64,000 nt of DNA from Posidonia oceanica (taxonomy: Eukaryota; Streptophyta; Magnoliopsida; Alismatales; Posidoniaceae). Where the stretch lies: positions 12,418,001 to 12,482,000 of the forward strand of contig JAZBRS010000037.1 in NCBI GenBank assembly GCA_037176725.1, written 5' to 3'. Position 1 is the first letter of the stretch. Every line of letters starts with the position of its first letter. This document shows, piece by piece, positions 1 through 10,183 of the stretch. The translations under genes were made by a program, and so were the position numbers. The notes under the pieces were generated by a model. That model made no database searches, had not been told where the DNA came from, and saw nothing but the letters and a program-made list of their open reading frames with translations.

Positions 1-2516
1 TGGCCGTCGGCCATTTCACTATGCATTTATTTCCTGTTACCTTGGTTATTTTACCAAATATTGCATTTTTGGTCTCAGTTCTTGCTTATTTGCGTTCAGG
101 TCCTTTATTTGATTAAATCTGTTTATTTCTGATTAAAACCATATAAAATTGCATGAAAAATGTGTAGTTCTTTCTATTTGCATGTCAGTCCTTTTACTGT
201 GCTTTCCTTCAGTAATAAATTTGATTCTGGCCCTCCAGCTTTTGATTATTGCATGTTAGTCCTGCAGTTGATTAATTTGATTTAATGCTCTAAGTTTGCC
301 ATATAAAATTGCATTTTAGGTCCTTACTGTTTTCTATAATTGCAATTTAGTCCTCTGTCCTGTTAACTTAGCTTTTATTTTTCAATTTTTGCTTGTTGCA
401 TTGCATTTTTTCCCCCCATGTTTTTTGATTTTTGCATATAGGTCCTTCCTCAATGCACAGTAGTCATTTAAATGCATATTTTGCTTATAAAATTGCATTT
501 TAGCCCTCACATGTTTGGAAAATTGCATATAGGTCCCCCATCTGCATTCCCAGACCCACTATACCCCTGTTTTGCTGGAAAAATTGCATTTTTAACCCTA
601 ATGATTTCAAAATTGCATTCTAAACTGCCACATGGTTTCAAAGCTTGTCCTGATGCATGCTCATCTTGGAAAATTGCATTTTAAACCCTGTCTTTTGTAA
701 AATTGCATGCAGACCCTCCTTTTTTCAAAATCCTTGCATAAAAGCCCCAAACTTATCAAAACCTTTGCATTTAGACCCCCATCCTTTCAAAAATTGCATT
801 TAAGCCCCCAATTTTCTGAAAAATCACCCTTAAGCCTTTTCTTGCATTCTGCATGCATTGCACTCACACATTCTAGTTTTTGGCATCCTTTGCACACACT
901 TAAAGATTCCTAGCTCTCATTTACATGAGAGGACCTGTTTTGCACACCCCTAGGACCTCCTGTACACTTAGATCTATTCTTCTCTCCTGTTCTGGCCCCT
1001 CTGCCTTGAAGCTGGGATATCTTCCGATCCGGCCATTGGATTTTCTCAAACAAGCTACCTGGACGACCCCGGCGGAGCGCTCTTCAGCATGGACCAAGCA
1101 GATCTCAGATCAGGCCTCAGATTTTCTAGGTAAGTCCTTCTGAACCCCTGCACAGCATTCATTTGCATACCATTTGCATTGCAAGCATCGTTTTCGCTTT
1201 TTGTTTCCTCGATCATGTAGAATAGGACTTCCTCTTCTTATCTTTCAATTCTGCTCCCCCTTTCGCGTATTCCCAAGTGTTTTGTGTTGCGTTTCCCCTG
1301 GATTCACCACTTATTGAGACTTTCTTCCCCCTTTTCCATGATCCGATCGCGCCGCGAGCTCTGGGCAGCGTGCGAGACACATCGTGGGGCGGTTTAGTGG
1401 GAAACAGTCACAAAGCGGTGGCAATCCCTCCACTTGCTCATTTTCCCCATTGTAGGTCTTCACACCTACTCTGCGTGGCCCTTAAACAGTGTCTGTTCTC
1501 ACACACGCACTGTTTGCTTCTCCTTTCGCTTTTCTTATCCTCTCTCTTTGCATTTGCATCTGCATGGTTTTGCCGAGGTTTTGTTCCGCCGCTTTTGGCA
1601 CCGTTTTGCTTGCCCGCTTCGCTTTTGGCACCGTTTTGCGTGCCCGCTTCGCTTTTGGCACCGTTTCGCGTGCTCGCTTTGTTTTTGGTATCGTTTTGCG
1701 TGCCCGCTTTGTCTTTGGCACCGTTTTGCGTGCCCGCTTCGCTTTTGGCACCGTTTTGCGTGCCCGCTTTGTTTTGGGCATTGTTTTGCATGCCGATCTT
1801 GTCTTCTTGCACCATTTTGCGTGCCGCTCTCGTTTCTTGCATCGTCTCGCGTGTTTTACGCTGTTTTCTCTTGCATGTCGCCTGCATTGCTTGGTTTTAC
1901 CGTCATTTTGCTTTTCCGCTTGCATTTGCATATAGGGCAGTGATGCTTACTGCCTGGAGTTCTCACGAGCCAGGTTTCGCCCGATTCGGAACACAGACAG
2001 CGTTGCTGAGCACTTAAACTGCACGTTTACTTTCCTGCATTGCATCCCACCACTTAGAGCACACCTATGAGCATTCCTTCAGGCATTCATTGGCATTTAG
2101 GCATTCAAACCTGCATTTCCCTGCGTATGCGAGCGTAAGCCTAGAAAGACCGATTCTTGGGCGTGTCGGGGGTGCCTAACACCTTCCCCGCACGTAATAG
2201 GAGTCCTTGCCCAGTCTTTTGGCCCGTAATCACCATATTGCCCTTATCCTAGGCATGAGTCATCTCATTTGCATTCATTTGCATTTGTTTTCCTTTGCAT
2301 TGCTTTGCTTTGCATTTCTTGCTTGGTTTTGCGTGTTAATCCATGCATTTCCCTGGTTTTCCTTGTCTCCCGATAATGGACACGGTGGCGACTCTGAATT
2401 GTCTTATCTTCTTCTTTTCTTATCTTTTCTCCTCTGTTTTAAGTATTTTCGAGTTGAGCCCTCCTCCTCGGACCTCGCCGCTAATAGTAAGCCTGATTCT
2501 GATTGGGATTACTACA
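1..2516 (+). repeat. L1: 3' part of a plus-strand Tat-type LTR (start off-window)
   Basis: The right end is GGGATTACTACA at 2505..2516, the same terminus as the LTR ending at 18283 and, inverted, those starting at 10184 and 62045. Inside it are a TGCA-rich stretch (1..920), a 30-bp minisatellite (about 1590..1850), the conserved hairpin GGTG-cctaa-CACC (2171..2183) and the U5 motif GGTGGCGACTC (2384..2394). No primer-binding site follows 2516. Instead the sequence continues directly with DNA matching the middle of element B's post-pol spacer. I therefore read L1 as a solo LTR, or the 3' LTR of another element, inserted into element A rather than A's own 5' LTR. It also lacks the roughly 45-bp segment seen before the end of A's 3' LTR. 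Confidence 0.8.
1590..1850 (+). repeat. 30-bp LTR minisatellite (in L1)
   Basis: About eight degenerate copies of a 30-bp unit built around GGCACCGTTTTGCGTGCC. The same unit, inverted, occurs at the matching place in every Tat LTR here. Because 30 is a multiple of three, open frames run through the array on both strands. They are not credible genes. Confidence 0.85.
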
Positions 2517-3252
2517 ATAGGCAACGTTATCCCCCCATGCCTTAGAAAGGAACCAAGGGTGCAAGCCTAAACAGTCTACAACACGCCCACCACAAAGATA
2601 GACACCCATCACCTCCAAGCCAGGGGCAGAGAAAGCCTGCACACCCATGTGGGAGAAAACATAAAAAAAGGGAGAGAGAGAAAAGTAGGTGTAGGTCTTG
2701 AAGAATTTGGCAGGTAGCCTGTCCTCACCACACCACCACCTGAATACCACTAACACCCCTTCCGGAGTGCCACCAACAAGTTAGGAGTCCAAGTAGGGCC
2801 TAGTGAGTCAGGGACCACTCCCTTCCTCTACAGCAGGCACCAAAGCACTCCGTATGCTGAGGGCAAAGCATACCAATCATATTTAAAGCATATTAACCCA
2901 CATCATGCATATCTACATCCCCAATCATCCCTTCCCCCTTTCAACCATTCCGCTCTGCAAAAGTTGCCCCGGCTCTGAGACAGTACTCTTACCGAGTACG
3001 CGTTGACGCCGTTCGAGCTGCGCTGGTCCAGAACTCCTGCTCGCCCTGTGCCAACAGCACCTCCTCTGCTTATATGTGCTTAACTGCTATATTCTCATGT
3101 TAACTGCTGAATATATTGAACTGCTTTAGTAGCTTCAGATTCTGCTTTCAGTTAGCAATTATATGCCTGTGTAATCTGACTATCTACAGCCTTGATAATA
3201 GGTACCCTGAAGATTCTGCAGCATCTGTCTGCCTACATTCTGCGGCCTGCGC
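2517..3252 (+). other. Element A internal spacer upstream of DUF7745
   Basis: Non-coding. The first bases (AGGCAACGTTATCCCCC and on) resemble the reverse complement of element B around 31868..31880. Positions 2760..2870 resemble B 31500..31620 inverted and C 49109..49200. This is the spacer between pol and the DUF7745 gene, so A's gag-pol should lie upstream of L1, off-window. Confidence 0.65.
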
Positions 3253-4451
3253 CATGGGCTACCCCACTTTCGAGACCCCAGTACATTGCTCTGAGACCTT
3301 GTTGGGTTGGCAAGCTCACCCAGGATGACTGTGAAAAGCTGTGCCTCTGGGGCATACCAACTAAACTACTGAAGGCGGCTGATGTTGAAATAAGTCAACA
3401 CCTCCTGTGCGCCGCCGCAAGATTCTCGAAGCCGGTGCATCATGTCTTCTGCTTCGGAAGGACAAAGCTGACACCCACACTGGAGGAGTTGCGCCGAATC
3501 TATGGCTTCTCCCGGCTAATGGGACCGCCCATCTTCATGAGGCGTGACAAGTACATAGCGGTCCTGAGCAAACTATCTAGGTTCTCTACTAATCGATGCC
3601 AGCAAAGATTGATCTGCACCAACGACCTTACGCCCATGCTGCGCCTGGCATACTTCAACAAGATTGTGGACAAGCGTGTTGAGCTCGGAGACGATCTATG
3701 GCTTCGGGGATTTGTCACCTGATTTCTGGGCGAGCTGATATTCAAACATGGTCGGATGACAGTTGTGATAGAAATTGCTAAAATCGCACTAGCTGTGGTG
3801 ACTCGGCAGATAGACCTGGCACTAGTTGTCCTGGCTGAAACCTACCGCGGACTGGATCGCATCTTTCACCGCTGTCGTCATTTCCATGGCTGCGGAGTGC
3901 TAGTACAAATCTGGCTGGCTGCACATTTAGAACTGGACATACTGCGCCCCTGGGGCAATGCTATTGAGACATACTGTAATAGCAACCATGCCAGGACAAT
4001 CAAGAGCGTTCCAGAAGAATATAAGAAACTATCAGAGCTGACGGACGACACCGTAGCATGGCGCATCATTCCATCCACGGTCGAGCCTTTCACTATCTTC
4101 TTTGGCACCCGCGATGCATGACTTGTAGTGCTGCCAGGATTCACCGGGGGTGTGGAGTATCATCCCGTCCGTGTCATGCGGTAGTTCGGCCTTCAGCAGG
4201 GTGCCTTCATAGACAGCACAGCCCCCGGGCTCCTCCAGGCATATCCATTCGGCTCGACATCTGCTACAGCTGAGCTAGCTGACCTAATGCAGCGTGGAGT
4301 GCGGTCTACTGACATTGCATCCTCACAAGGCTCAGGGTGCACTCTTGAATACCTGATGGAGGTGCAGGCACTTTGGCTCATCAGTGAGATACCTCCTGCC
4401 GCTCCCCTGTTCCCTGACTCCAGGAAGTCCAAGAAAGCCTGAATCGACTAG
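3253..4451 (+). pseudogene. DUF7745-like accessory gene of element A, decayed
   Basis: The reading runs from an ATG at 3253 to a terminal TAG at 4449..4451, 1199 nt against 1203 nt in copies B and C. The 4-nt net deletion lies near 3300..3315, just after the CSETL-encoding segment, and shifts the frame. In the downstream frame there are four in-frame stops: TGA 3720, TGA 4119, TAG 4182 and TGA 4440. Each falls where B or C has Arg or Gln, so each fits a C-to-T change in CGA or CAG. The encoded core (WGIPTKLLKAADVE, VLAETYRGLDRI, GTRDA) matches the intact ORF in element B. By family knowledge this is the plant DUF7745 domain found next to retrotransposons, with unknown function. No product is expected. 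Confidence 0.85.
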
Positions 4452-4932
4452 GGCACCTGTGTAGCTGTTTGCTTGTTTAGTTGTTATGCTGTATCTTTTG
4501 GCCTGCCACATGCGTGTAATCAAGTTCTATTAATACAAAGGCACTCTATGCCAGTTGTTTGTATTTCAAGTCTGCTCCAAGTGCATGCATGTTTGCACCA
4601 ACCATATTGTAGGGCCCCTAGCCAGACTTGTTGCCAAACACTGCAGGAAAGTCCTCCTCAATCAATACGAATGCTGACCCGCGCCATCCAAGCAAGCGAG
4701 GCCGCCAAGCACCATCACCCGGGTCTTCTTCCAGGGGCTAGTACCTCATACTACTCATTTGACAAACGTATCAATTTTGTCTCTGCCTTTCATCTTCGAT
4801 GCCAAGGATGCGCTGGCCAACCCTTGGCATCATCCTGATACCGGGGGCATCTTTTTTTGACCGCCCCTTGGTATCATTCCCCCTATCTTCCCCCGCGATA
4901 TTCTTGGATATCACAGGATGATCTGCTCTCAT
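4452..4932 (+). other. Element A spacer after DUF7745, with a degenerate hairpin
   Basis: Non-coding. At 4822..4846 there is a weak stem, CCTTGGCATC / GATACCGGGG, with loop ATCCT. Stronger versions with the same loop occur at the same place in C and, inverted, in B. Confidence 0.6.
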
Positions 4933-5866
4933 AAGACCCATTCATTTGCCGGCCGATAAGTCCGATATCTTATCATCCATCCCTTTTGCCGGCCGATAAG
5001 TCCGATATCTTATCATCCATTCTTTTGCTGGCCGATAAGTCTGATATCTTATCATATGTTCATTTGCCAGCCGATAAGTCCGATATCTTATCATCCATTC
5101 TTTTGCCGGCCGATAAGTCCGATATCTTATCATCCATTCTTTTGCCGGCCAATAAGTCTGATATCTTATCATCCATTCTTTTGCTAACCGATAAGTCAGA
5201 TATCTTATCAATCAATCAATCAATCAACCACTCCTTCGGCTGATGATCCGAAACTCATCGTTCTCCGGCTGATGATCCGAAACTCATCACTCCTTCGGCT
5301 GATATCCAGTAACTATCACTCACAAATGCCCCTTTTTGGTTGATAGGACCGTAAACTATCGCTTCCGGTTGATAGGACCGTAAACTATCACTTCCGGTTG
5401 ATAGGACCGTAAACTATAGCTCTTCGGCTGATGATCCGAAACTCATCCCTCTTCGGCTGATATCCAAAACTATCGTGGGTGTCTGCGTTTTTTGGCTGAT
5501 ATCCAGTAACTATCACTCATGATTGCACTTCCGGTTGATAGGACCGTAAACTATCGCTTTCGGTTGATAGGACCATAAACTATCGTCTCCGGTTGATAGG
5601 ACCGTAAACTATCGCTTCCGGTTGATAGGACTGTAAACTATCGCTTCCGGTTGATAGGACCGTAAACTATCTCTCTTCCAGTTGATATCCGCAACTAACT
5701 TGCACAATTGTGTTTTCCGGCTGATATCCAGTAACTATCGCCTCCGGTTGATAGGATCGTAAACTATCGCTCCCAGTTGATAGGACCGTAAACTATCGCT
5801 TCTGGTTGATAGGACCATAAGCTATCACCCTACGGCTGATAAGTCCGATATCTTATCACTTCCTTC
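4933..5866 (+). repeat. Hairpin-repeat array of element A
   Basis: The left part (about 4940..5215) has seven copies of a 39-bp unit, each with stem GATAAG / CTTATC around TCCGATAT (first at 4955..4974). The right part (5236..5866) mixes about 25-30-bp units: GATAG-gaccgtaaa-CTATC (for example 5342..5360), GATGA-tccgaaac-TCATC (for example 5242..5259) and GATA-tccagtaac-TATC. Stems differ between units but pairing is kept. The array sits between the DUF7745 pseudogene and the polypurine tract, as in elements B and C. Confidence 0.9.
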
Positions 5867-6403
5867 GCGTGACTTTGTTCCAGGAAGACAAAGTCCCACA
5901 TCTTCCCGCAGTAGGAGAGGGTGCCCCTCTCCTTTCGTGCCTCTTTTGCTTCGGTTTCCCCTTTCTACGCGGCTTCAACCACCTTGCTTGCTTGCTCCCC
6001 CGGGCGGGGACAGCCTGCCCCTTTTTCCCTCTCTGTTGCGCAAGTTTGGACTAGCTGCCAAATTTTCGCGTTGCATCGTAGTTTCTCCTTTAGCATCCTT
6101 TTGCATCAATCTTGCACTTCTTTTTTATAACATTACATGCTAGACTAATTGCATTACACCATCAGCATTGCATCACATTAGCATACATTGCATACATTGC
6201 ATTCCATCAACATCTGCATCTGCACCTGCATCTGCATCTGCATCTGCACTTTGCATGCGGCAACGAGCCACGACGTTCGGTGCATCTGCCGAATAAGTGA
6301 CTCACGCCGATAGCAATTTTGTGCTCTCGTCGGTCAGATGGGGTGTCTTGTCAACCCTGAGCAGCGGCCTTGCTTCGCTTGACCTCGCTCAGGGAGGGGC
6401 ATC
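5867..6403 (+). other. Element A 3' internal region and polypurine tract
   Basis: Non-coding. It includes a CATCTG microsatellite-like run (6205..6250) and a block conserved with B and C around CGGTGCATCTGCCGAATAAG. The polypurine tract AGGGAGGGGCATC (6391..6403) abuts the LTR. Inverted repeats enclose it: outer ATGGGGTGTC 6339..6348 with GACACCCCAT 6408..6417, inner CCCTGAGC 6355..6362 with GCTCAGGG 6387..6394. Confidence 0.8.
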
Positions 6404-9400
6404 TGTAGACACCCCATTTTGATAGGCTGAATTAGTGGAATCTTCCTTTGGTGGCTTCTAAACCAAACACCTTAGCCTAAACCCAAAATCACACCCTTCT
6501 TTTCAAACCAAAACTCCAAATCAAAACCCAAAAACAAACCTAGAACTACACCCATTTTCTAACCCAAAAATCATCCAAAAACCCTAGGAAAATCCATCCT
6601 TCCTTCAACCTAGGAAACTACACAAAAACCCTAAGAATCTCCCACCAAAACTACTCCCAAAAAGCTTAGAAAACCTAGGTAAAACCACCCTTTTTCTAAA
6701 CCCAAAATCCATCCAAAAAACCTTCCAAAATCCCACTTAAAACCCTAGGTCAAATCTTAGAAACCCTAGGTCACACACTCACTCAAAACCACTCCAAATC
6801 CAAGCCGTTATCCTTCTCATCTCTTCAAATTATCCTTTTCTCTCTCCTCTTTATCCTCCTTCTCATTCTCCCTCTTTTCCTCTCATTCTTTCTCCTTTTC
6901 TTGCTCTCCAGTAGGCCCACCTTATGCTTCTTTCCTCCCTTTATTTTATCTGTATTTTTATTTCATTTTATTTTATCCCATGATTATTTAATCTTTAATT
7001 GCTTTCCTCCCCTCCCCTTCTTTCTTTCCTTCTCCCTTCCTTTCTTTCTTTCCTTCTTCCTCTCCTTCTTTCTTTTCCTTATTTCCACATTAAACCCCTA
7101 AAACTCTAATTAAATAGGAAAACACAAGGAGAAACAAATCAAAACCTTAAAAAGAAATAATTAAAAAACTTGGACAAACAATCCAGCTAAAAAGCAACTA
7201 AAGACTAAGAATACAATCCAAAAATATAAAACAAACAAGAGGAGAATACTATTAAAAAACAAACAAAAGAAAAATATAATCAAAACAAACAAAAGGAAAG
7301 AACCCTCTTAAAAATAATAATAATCAAAAGCAAATCCTAGGAAAGAAGAAACAATCAAAGAACCTAGGATGAGTAATCAAAAATCAACAGCAAACAATTA
7401 ACAAACCTGAAGAAACAATTAAAACACAAACTTAAAACAATTTAAAAGACTTAACTAAAAAGGAAAAAGAGAAAAAACTTAATAAGTAAAACTTAACTTA
7501 AAAATAATTAAAAAACTTAACAAACATTTAAAACAAACTTAAAAAACAATTTAAAGAAAAACTTAAGAAAAATTATAAAAACTTAAACAAAACTAAAACC
7601 CCTCTTAACCCTAATTTAAAAAATTAAAAAACAATATTCTAAATCCTAATTTAAAAATCTTAACCATTTCCAAAACCCCTTTTTTTTATTTCAAACTTTC
7701 TTCTTCTTTTTCTCTCTCTTTTCCTCCCTATTTCCCTTTCCTTTTCTTCCTCCCCTTTTTTCTTTTTTTCTTTTCCTTTTTAACCGGTCCGGCCCACTGC
7801 AGCAATCTCCCCCCTTCTTTCTTTCTTTTTTTTTTTTCGATGGCCCAGCCCACCTGCTCCTCCTTCCTTTCTCCTTTCTTTCTCTCCCGGCTTGCTTCTT
7901 CTTCTTCCTTCTTCCTCCCACGGCCCGCGGCCAACGCCAGCTACCTTCCCTCCTTTTTCAAAAATCCAGTTTCCCCCCACCATCGCCATCACCCTCGACT
8001 ACCACCCCAGCTCTCACAACCTCTCTCAGCCCTCCCGTCCTTTGGCAGCTCACCCCTACAGCGGTAGTTACTTCGGGCCACATCGCGTGTCGCGTCCGGC
8101 CAGCTCTCCTCTCAGCTCCAGTCTCCCCACGCTCGTGGATTCAAACTTCCACTCGAGCACTCAGCCCCGGATAAAACCATTCTTTCGCCTTCTCCTTCAC
8201 CACCTTTTTCAGAAATTGAGAGAGCGTGAGAGAGAGCCAGCATCCTTCCTTCTTCTTCTACAAAATTCCAACCAACCTTCTCCCAGCAACTAGCCCCCTC
8301 CAAGCCTCCAAACTCTTGCATTTTCCTCCCCAATCCACACCCAAACACCTAGCATCCAATCCCCCACTTCACTGCCCAGCCATTCCACAGAAACCAAACC
8401 CAAACACCCTGAACCTCCACCCACACACAGACCTCCTTCCACCTCCGAATTCCTAGCCCCACAGTTCACAGAATCCCCTCCAACTCCTCCACCCTACTCA
8501 CCGAACCACCAGCTTCTTAGTCCACCCTACACTTCACTCCTAGACCCACTACAGCCCCCATACACCACAGCAAGTACCAGCATCCGACTTCTGCCCAAAA
8601 TCCTCCAATCTCTCCACCTCCCTCCACAGCATCCACCGACCCAATTCGAACCCCTCTCTACCTTCACCAAGCCTCCAGCAATCCACCGGAGGGTTCCACT
8701 CGGCCCAGAGAGTAACAGAACTCCACCTCCGCCTCAGCTCCACAGAGAGCTACCCAAAAATCCCATCTCTACTTGCAAGTGTGCGACCTCGCTCCAGACT
8801 TGCTCCTGAGCTCCAGAAGGACGTCAGCAACTCGTCTAGATTGTCGTGTGCCGCCGGGAGCGCCCGCAGCAGCTGCACCATCCTCACCGGCTCCTGCTCA
8901 ACCCACCGAGGTTAGGGGAGCGATCCAGCCGCGCAAAAAGGTACTCCTCCTCACCAGTAGTTTAGTTTTCCCCCCATCTTGCTTCCTAGCCCCTTAAAGT
9001 TAGGTTCTGGTCCCTATTGCGCCGAGTCATCGCCGCCATGGAGTCTTCTTCTTCGGCGAGCTCGCTCTGCGCTGACCCAGCTCCGGACGTCCGCAGCCCC
9101 CACTGACGATGCTCTGAGCTCCGTGGAGGTCCCAGGAGCTTCACTCTGTCCTCCGCTTCTGCCGGGAACGCCTGCAGCAACTGGACCGTCTCCTGCACCT
9201 TCTGTAGAGCTCCGTTGGCACCTCCCGCGCGCTCAGGCCTCTGTCATGCGCCGCTGGTCACCCTCCGACCTCCGGGGAGGTCCCCTGCAGCCCGCCGATG
9301 TTCCGGCTTCGCCGGTTCGGCCCTCCTTCTCCGGCGCAGGCAGCTACAATTCCCTGCTACAGTGCGGCCATTATAATAATCCCATTAGTTTCGTTTCGTT

Positions 9401-10183
9401 TTATTTTTCTGTTAACTTAGATATTTTACCATCGTATTGCATTAGTTCCCTGTAGTTTTATTTATTTTCTTTTAGGTCTAGCTGCAGTTTAAGTTTGATT
9501 TAAATCTGAATAAAAACTATATTACATTGCATGAAATCTCTGTAGTTTCTTTTATTTGCATATTAGTCCTACTGTAGTTTAAAAACTTCTGATTTTATTT
9601 ACTTGCAGCCCAGCTTTTTATTCATTTGTATCTTAGTCCCTCTGTAGTTCAAGCTTTTTAGTTTTCTTTAGTTTTAGCCCCGTAACTTATTTTTATTGCA
9701 TTTTAGTTCTGCTGTAGTTCAAAATACTTTACTGTCTCTTAGTTTTCAGTCCAGCTATTTATTTATTTTACATCTAGATCCTGTGGTTGTTTAATGTCAT
9801 TTAAATGCACTTTTTTAGCTTATTACATTGCTCTTAACTCCTGCTATTTATTTATTTTGCAAATCAGTCCTCTGTTCAATTGTTAAATTTATTTAATTTC
9901 ATACTTTACCATATTACATTGCACTTTTATCCTGCATTATTTTATTATTGCTTTCCAGTCCTCTGCATGTTACAAAAATCATTTAATCTCATACTTTACC
10001 ATATTAAATTGCATTTTAGCCCTTGCATGTATTTAATTTGCATTTTAGTCCACTACATGCATTCACAGCATTGATTTAAATTGCATTTTTTCCATATTGC
10101 ATTGCATTTCAGACCCTACATTTTATTGCATTTGCACTTAGGTCCTCAGTCCATTCAGATTTCATTTAATCCTGTTGTAAAAC

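Noticed and set aside
4933..5866. CRISPR-like array of short palindromic repeats
   Set aside because: Units are contiguous and degenerate, without unique spacers of constant length, and no cas genes are near. The setting is a plant retrotransposon.
1..6403. Non-autonomous element made of L1, a DUF7745 region and L2
   Set aside because: No PBS follows L1, L1 and L2 differ by an indel, and the junction lies in mid-spacer. Insertion of L1 into A explains this better.
6420..6800. Telomere-like AAACCCTA motifs
   Set aside because: Isolated CCCTA(A/G)G words in an AC-rich LTR, not a head-to-tail heptamer array.
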